The translations under genes were made by a program, and so were the position numbers. Of a DNA stretch of 12,420 nucleotides, positions 7,111-12,420 are shown one piece after another. How positions within the stretch are numbered: the first letter of the stretch is position 1; each line of letters begins with the position of its first letter. The DNA comes from JAEZVV01 sp036652035 (lineage in GTDB: Bacteria > Pseudomonadota > Gammaproteobacteria > Burkholderiales > Burkholderiaceae_F). The notes under the pieces are model-generated. The model saw only the letters and a list, made by a program, of their open reading frames with translations. It made no database searches and was not told the DNA's origin. The stretch is taken from the NCBI GenBank assembly GCA_036652035.1, contig JAVVWR010000075.1, positions 1-12,420 of the forward strand, written 5' to 3'.

Positions 7111-7556
7111 CATGCCATGACAGGCGCCAGTCGGCGCCGGCTCCACCGCGCCGCCAGCCACAGCCCCAAGGGCGCAGGCAGCAGCGAGAAGCCGTAGATC
7201 GGATTGGCGATCAGATCGGCAAACGCGACCCAGCCGCTGCCGTGCATCCGCATCAACACCAGTTGCAACAGACACAGCGGCAGTAGCGCCGACGCGCTGA
7301 TCCAGGCCACGGCGCGCCCGCTGGCCTCTTTAAGCCCGCCGAACACGATCGCCCCAAAAACCAGACTGACCAGGCTCACCGGCAGGAAATGGAGCAGCAG
7401 TTGCGACAGCCACACCGCGGCCAGGCGGTTCTCTTTCGCAAACGCGACATACGCGGGCGGCCAGACCCAGGTGGCCAGCCAGGCCGTCAAGGGAACGAGG
7501 AGCAAAAGGAGCAGCAAGCCGGCAACAACGAAGAGGTAAGCAGGGCGACGATTCAT
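7110..7556 (-). CDS. Small membrane protein of unknown function, four predicted helices
   Basis: This is a 148-aa hydrophobic protein I do not recognise. Four membrane segments can be seen at about residues 6-32 (run of Leu), 46-73, 82-102 and 112-138. The N-terminus is MNRRP and the C-terminus is Arg-rich (WSRRR), so positive charges at both ends would place both in the cytoplasm. No catalytic motif or metal-ligand cluster stands out. The ATG at 7556 was chosen because the preceding in-frame residues are not hydrophobic and run back under ssb. No good Shine-Dalgarno sequence precedes it, so the start is uncertain. The gene lies downstream of ssb on the same strand but behind the ssb terminator, so it probably has its own promoter, which I could not identify. 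It converges on cusF. Codon use resembles its neighbours. Confidence 0.65.
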   Translation of the reverse strand: MNRRPAYLFVVAGLLLLLLLVPLTAWLATWVWPPAYVAFAKENRLAAVWLSQLLLHFLPVSLVSLVFGAIVFGGLKEASGRAVAWISASALLPLCLLQLVLMRMHGSGWVAFADLIANPIYGFSLLPAPLGLWLAARWSRRRLAPVMA

Positions 7557-7700
7557 GAGATTTTGGGGCTGGGCCGATGAACGCAGACCGGACAGTGCCA
7601 CAGCTTCGTTAATGAACCGCTTCCAACAGGCCCTCCGCTCGCCAGGCATCCGGCGTGGTTGATGAGGCCGCACTCCCCCTGGCGCACCCGGCAAGAGCGT

Positions 7701-7724
7701 AAAAAAGGGCGCCGCAGCGCCCTT
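7701..7724 (-). terminator. Rho-independent terminator of ssb
   Basis: On the minus strand, an 8-bp stem (AAGGGCGC with complement GCGCCCTT) and a 4-base loop are followed by a run of six T. It lies 26 bases after the ssb stop codon. The stem and U-tract are well formed for minus-strand transcription. Confidence 0.85.
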
Positions 7725-7749
7725 CGTTTCGTCCAGCTCCGATCGAGGA

Positions 7750-8229
7750 TCAGAACGGAATGTCGTCGTCCATGTCGGCGATGTTGGCGGCCGGGCGGCT
7801 CGGCGCGGCCGGGCGCTGGGGCGCGGCAGCGCGCGGGGCGCGGGGCGCCGGCTCGGCGGTCTCGAAGTCGGAACCGGCACCACCACCGGCGCCTTCACGG
7901 CCGCCAAGAAGCTGCATGGTTTCGGCCACGATCTCGGTCGAATAACGGTCGGCGCCGGTGTCCTTGTCCTGCCACTTGCGGGTCTTCAGGCGGCCCTCAA
8001 CATAGACCGGGCGGCCCTTCTTGAGATATTCCGCGGCGATCTCGGCCTGGCGGCCAAAGAACACGATGCGGTGCCATTCGGTCTCTTCCTGCTTCTCGCC
8101 GGCGGCGTTCTTGTACTGGCGCGAAGTGGCGACGGTGATGTTGGTGATCGCACCGCCATCGGCGGTGTAGCGGGTTTCAGGGTCACGGCCGAGGTTGCCG
8201 AGAACGATGACCTTGTTGACGGATGCCAT
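7750..8229 (-). CDS. ssb: Single-stranded DNA-binding protein
   Basis: This homotetrameric protein coats single-stranded DNA during replication, recombination and repair and recruits partner enzymes. The product is 159 aa. An OB-fold domain covers residues 1 to about 112, starting MASVNKVIVLGNLGRDPE, with the conserved TEWHRIVFFG strand (Trp52, His53) and YVEGRL. A Gly/Pro/Ala-rich linker follows, and the acidic tail ends DMDDDIPF, the partner-docking tip. AAAGGA lies 7 bases before the ATG. The gene begins 19 bases after the stop of the MFS transporter, so the two are probably co-transcribed, although an ssb promoter inside the transporter gene cannot be excluded. In E. coli, ssb and uvrA are direct divergent neighbours. 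Here the transporter sits between them. Confidence 0.97.
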   Translation of the reverse strand: MASVNKVIVLGNLGRDPETRYTADGGAITNITVATSRQYKNAAGEKQEETEWHRIVFFGRQAEIAAEYLKKGRPVYVEGRLKTRKWQDKDTGADRYSTEIVAETMQLLGGREGAGGGAGSDFETAEPAPRAPRAAAPQRPAAPSRPAANIADMDDDIPF

Positions 8230-8236
8230 GTTCCTG

Positions 8237-8242
8237 TCCTTT
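8237..8242 (-). promoter_or_regulatory. Ribosome binding site of ssb
   Basis: On the minus strand AAAGGA lies 7 bases before the ssb ATG, in the 19-base gap after the transporter gene. A second AGGA only 2 bases from the ATG is too close to be used. Confidence 0.7.
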
Positions 8243-8248
8243 ATCTGA

Positions 8249-9460
8249 TCAGGCGGCGACGGGTTCGCCAGCCTTGCGTTTGGGCAGTTCGCGCATGCCG
8301 GCGGCTACGAACAGCCAGGCCAGCATGGCCACTGCGGAGAAAGAGAATATGCCTGAAGCGCCGTAATGCTTGGCAAGCCAACCACCGGCGGCCCCGCCCA
8401 CGAACAGGCCGATGGACTGAGTCGTATTGTAGATGCCGAGCGCCAATCCCTTGCTGGCCGGCGGGGCGACGCGGGAAATCAGCGAGGGCAGGCTGGCTTC
8501 CAGAATGTTGAAGCCGACGAAGAACAGCAGCAGCCAGGCAGCAATCCAGCCGATCGAGCCGGAAAAACCCCACATCCCCAGGAAAACCGCCAACAGCAGG
8601 GCGATCGCCCCCAGGAACAGGGTGCGCATGCGGCCGGCGCGTTCGGCCCGCATGATGGGCGGCATCATCAGGGCAAAGCTCACCAGTACCACCGGCAGGT
8701 AGATGTGCCAGTGCTGGGCGAGCGGCAGGCCGTGCTCGATCATCAACATCGGCAATTCGATAAACAGCGCCATCTGCACCGCGTGCAGGGCAAAGATGCC
8801 GAAGTTCAGCCGCAGCAACTGGGGGTCGCGCGCCACCACCGTCCAGTGAGCGGGGTTGGTGTCGGCGTGCGAGATCTCGGGCGCGTCGGGCACGACCCAC
8901 TTGACCACGGCGATCGCCGCCAGTGCCAGGATGCCGGTGAGCCAGAACAGGCCGTTGACGCCGATCGCCCCGGTCAGCGGGGGCGCCACCACCAGGGAAA
9001 TCGCGAAAGTCAGGCCGATCGAGGCGCCCACCATGGCCATTGCCTTGGTGCGGTGTTCCTCACGGGTGGAATCCGCGATCAGCGCGGTGATCGCTGCGCT
9101 GATCGCGCCCGCGCCCTGGATCGCGCGGCCGATCATGACGGTCCAGATGTCCTGCCCCAGGGCGGCGATCAGGCTGCCCACGGCAAACAGCAGCAGGCCG
9201 GCGATCATCACCGGCTTGCGGCCCCAGCGGTCGCTGGCAATGCCAAAGGGAATCTGCAGGCAGCCCTGGGTCAGCCCGTAGATGCCCAGAGCCAGGCCGA
9301 CCAGGGCAACGTTGTCGCCGCCCGGCAAGGTGCGGGCGTAGACGGCAAAAACCGGCAGGATCAGAAACAGGCCCAGCATTCGCAGCGCGAAGATCGATGC
9401 GAGCGAAGCGCTGGCGCGGATCTCGAGCGAGTTCATGCGGGAAATGGGAGCGTTGGTCAT
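8249..9460 (-). CDS. YajR-like major facilitator (DHA1) transporter, C-terminal domain absent
   Basis: This is a 403-aa inner-membrane transporter of the 12-helix major facilitator superfamily, presumably a proton antiporter of unknown substrate. Motif A is clear at residues 73-82 (GIASDRWGRK), after SLRMLGLF-type helix 1 (FALRMLGLFLILP) and GIYGLTQGCLQIPFG. The pattern LGRALQGSGAI of YajR appears as IGRAIQGAGAI, and the NILEASLPSLIS helix also matches YajR. E. coli YajR has an extra C-terminal domain of about 65 residues (YAM). This protein stops soon after helix 12 at MRELPKRKAGEPVAA. The start at 9460 was preferred to an upstream in-frame ATG at 9559 and a downstream one at 9436, because the long form adds a Pro/Arg-rich segment unlike a membrane protein N-terminus. 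GGA 9 bases upstream is a weak ribosome site. It probably forms an operon with ssb. Confidence 0.88.
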   Translation of the reverse strand: MTNAPISRMNSLEIRASASLASIFALRMLGLFLILPVFAVYARTLPGGDNVALVGLALGIYGLTQGCLQIPFGIASDRWGRKPVMIAGLLLFAVGSLIAALGQDIWTVMIGRAIQGAGAISAAITALIADSTREEHRTKAMAMVGASIGLTFAISLVVAPPLTGAIGVNGLFWLTGILALAAIAVVKWVVPDAPEISHADTNPAHWTVVARDPQLLRLNFGIFALHAVQMALFIELPMLMIEHGLPLAQHWHIYLPVVLVSFALMMPPIMRAERAGRMRTLFLGAIALLLAVFLGMWGFSGSIGWIAAWLLLFFVGFNILEASLPSLISRVAPPASKGLALGIYNTTQSIGLFVGGAAGGWLAKHYGASGIFSFSAVAMLAWLFVAAGMRELPKRKAGEPVAA

Positions 9461-9555
9461 TGGCATTCCGGGTGGGACTATCCCGCCTGCTCCACGCTCC
9501 GGTCCGGCGAACACAAGACGGTGCCGCACGGGATGGCGAAGATACGGGGAGGGTT

Positions 9556-9594
9556 GCACCGAACGGTGCGAGCAAGGCCGGACAAGCTTGCTCG
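9556..9594. promoter_or_regulatory. Clustered inverted repeats in the transporter-uvrA control region
   Basis: A 14-base perfect palindrome (GCACCGAACGGTGC, 9556-9569) touches an 8-bp inverted repeat CGAGCAAG/CTTGCTCG (9569-9576 and 9587-9594). CAAGCTTG is a further palindrome at 9583-9590. Just after it, TATAGT at 9596-9601 could be a -10 element for uvrA, but no matching -35 is seen. The rest of the 174-base gap holds nothing else I can name. An operator is plausible but unproven. Confidence 0.4.
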
Positions 9595-9634
9595 TTATAG
9601 TAGCAAGTTGCCCTTAGACCTTGGCGGCCCTTCG

Positions 9635-12420
<2,786 letters not shown>

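Noticed and set aside
7577..7661. Chain of tiny + strand frames (11 and 16 codons) joined by TAATGA and TGATGA overlaps, like a leader peptide
   Set aside because: No ribosome sites, no + strand gene downstream to control (ssb is on the other strand), and such overlaps arise easily by chance.
7640..7682. 7-bp inverted repeat CGCCAGG/CCTGGCG as a possible small RNA hairpin
   Set aside because: Loop of about 30 bases, no promoter and no U-tract; weak and likely chance in GC-rich DNA.
7557..7907. N-terminal extension of the small membrane protein up to 7907
   Set aside because: It would overlap the terminator and the 3' part of ssb and reads as Pro/Arg-rich shadow sequence. The hydrophobic protein begins at 7556.
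9461..9634. LexA/SOS box for uvrA
   Set aside because: Neither CTGT nor ACAG half-sites occur in this interval, so no canonical box can be claimed.

Overview
The window is GC-rich chromosomal DNA that most resembles a betaproteobacterium (Rhodocyclales or Burkholderiales). This rests on gene content, protein character and codon use, not on a database search. Genes are tightly packed, and I see no mobile element, CRISPR array, rRNA or tRNA. No stretch over 300 bases lacks a gene.

Positions 1-7062 (+) hold a Cu(I)/Ag(I) export operon of the Cus type, in the order cusC (outer-membrane channel), cusB (periplasmic adaptor), cusA (HME-RND pump), a CopI-like periplasmic cupredoxin, and cusF (periplasmic metallochaperone). 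The first four genes overlap by exactly 4 bases at each junction (GTGA, ATGA, ATGA). cusF follows after 33 bases with its own ribosome binding site. A long inverted repeat at 7080-7110 closes the operon. CusA keeps the E. coli-type methionine triad and proton-relay aspartate at the same residue numbers. CusB keeps the N-terminal three-methionine metal site and also carries two CusF-like domains in tandem at its C-terminus. With free CusF, the operon encodes three CusF-type sites plus a type 1 copper site. The promoter and any copper-sensing regulator lie upstream, outside the window.

Positions 7110-9460 (-) hold three genes. The first two transcribed are a YajR-like major facilitator transporter that lacks the E. 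coli YajR C-terminal domain and, 19 bases downstream, ssb, which ends at a good intrinsic terminator (7701-7724). The third is a separate small four-helix membrane protein of unknown function that converges on cusF.

From 9635 (+) runs uvrA, cut by the window end after 928 codons. The transporter/ssb pair and uvrA are divergent. The 174-base gap between them has clustered inverted repeats but no canonical CTGT-N8-ACAG LexA box. The large open frames antisense to or out of frame with the cus genes and uvrA are high-GC shadows.

I do not see a wholly new system. The most notable points are the CusB fusion to two CusF domains, the methionine in place of tryptophan in all three CusF sites, the altered methionine relay of CusA, and the dyad-rich uvrA control region.
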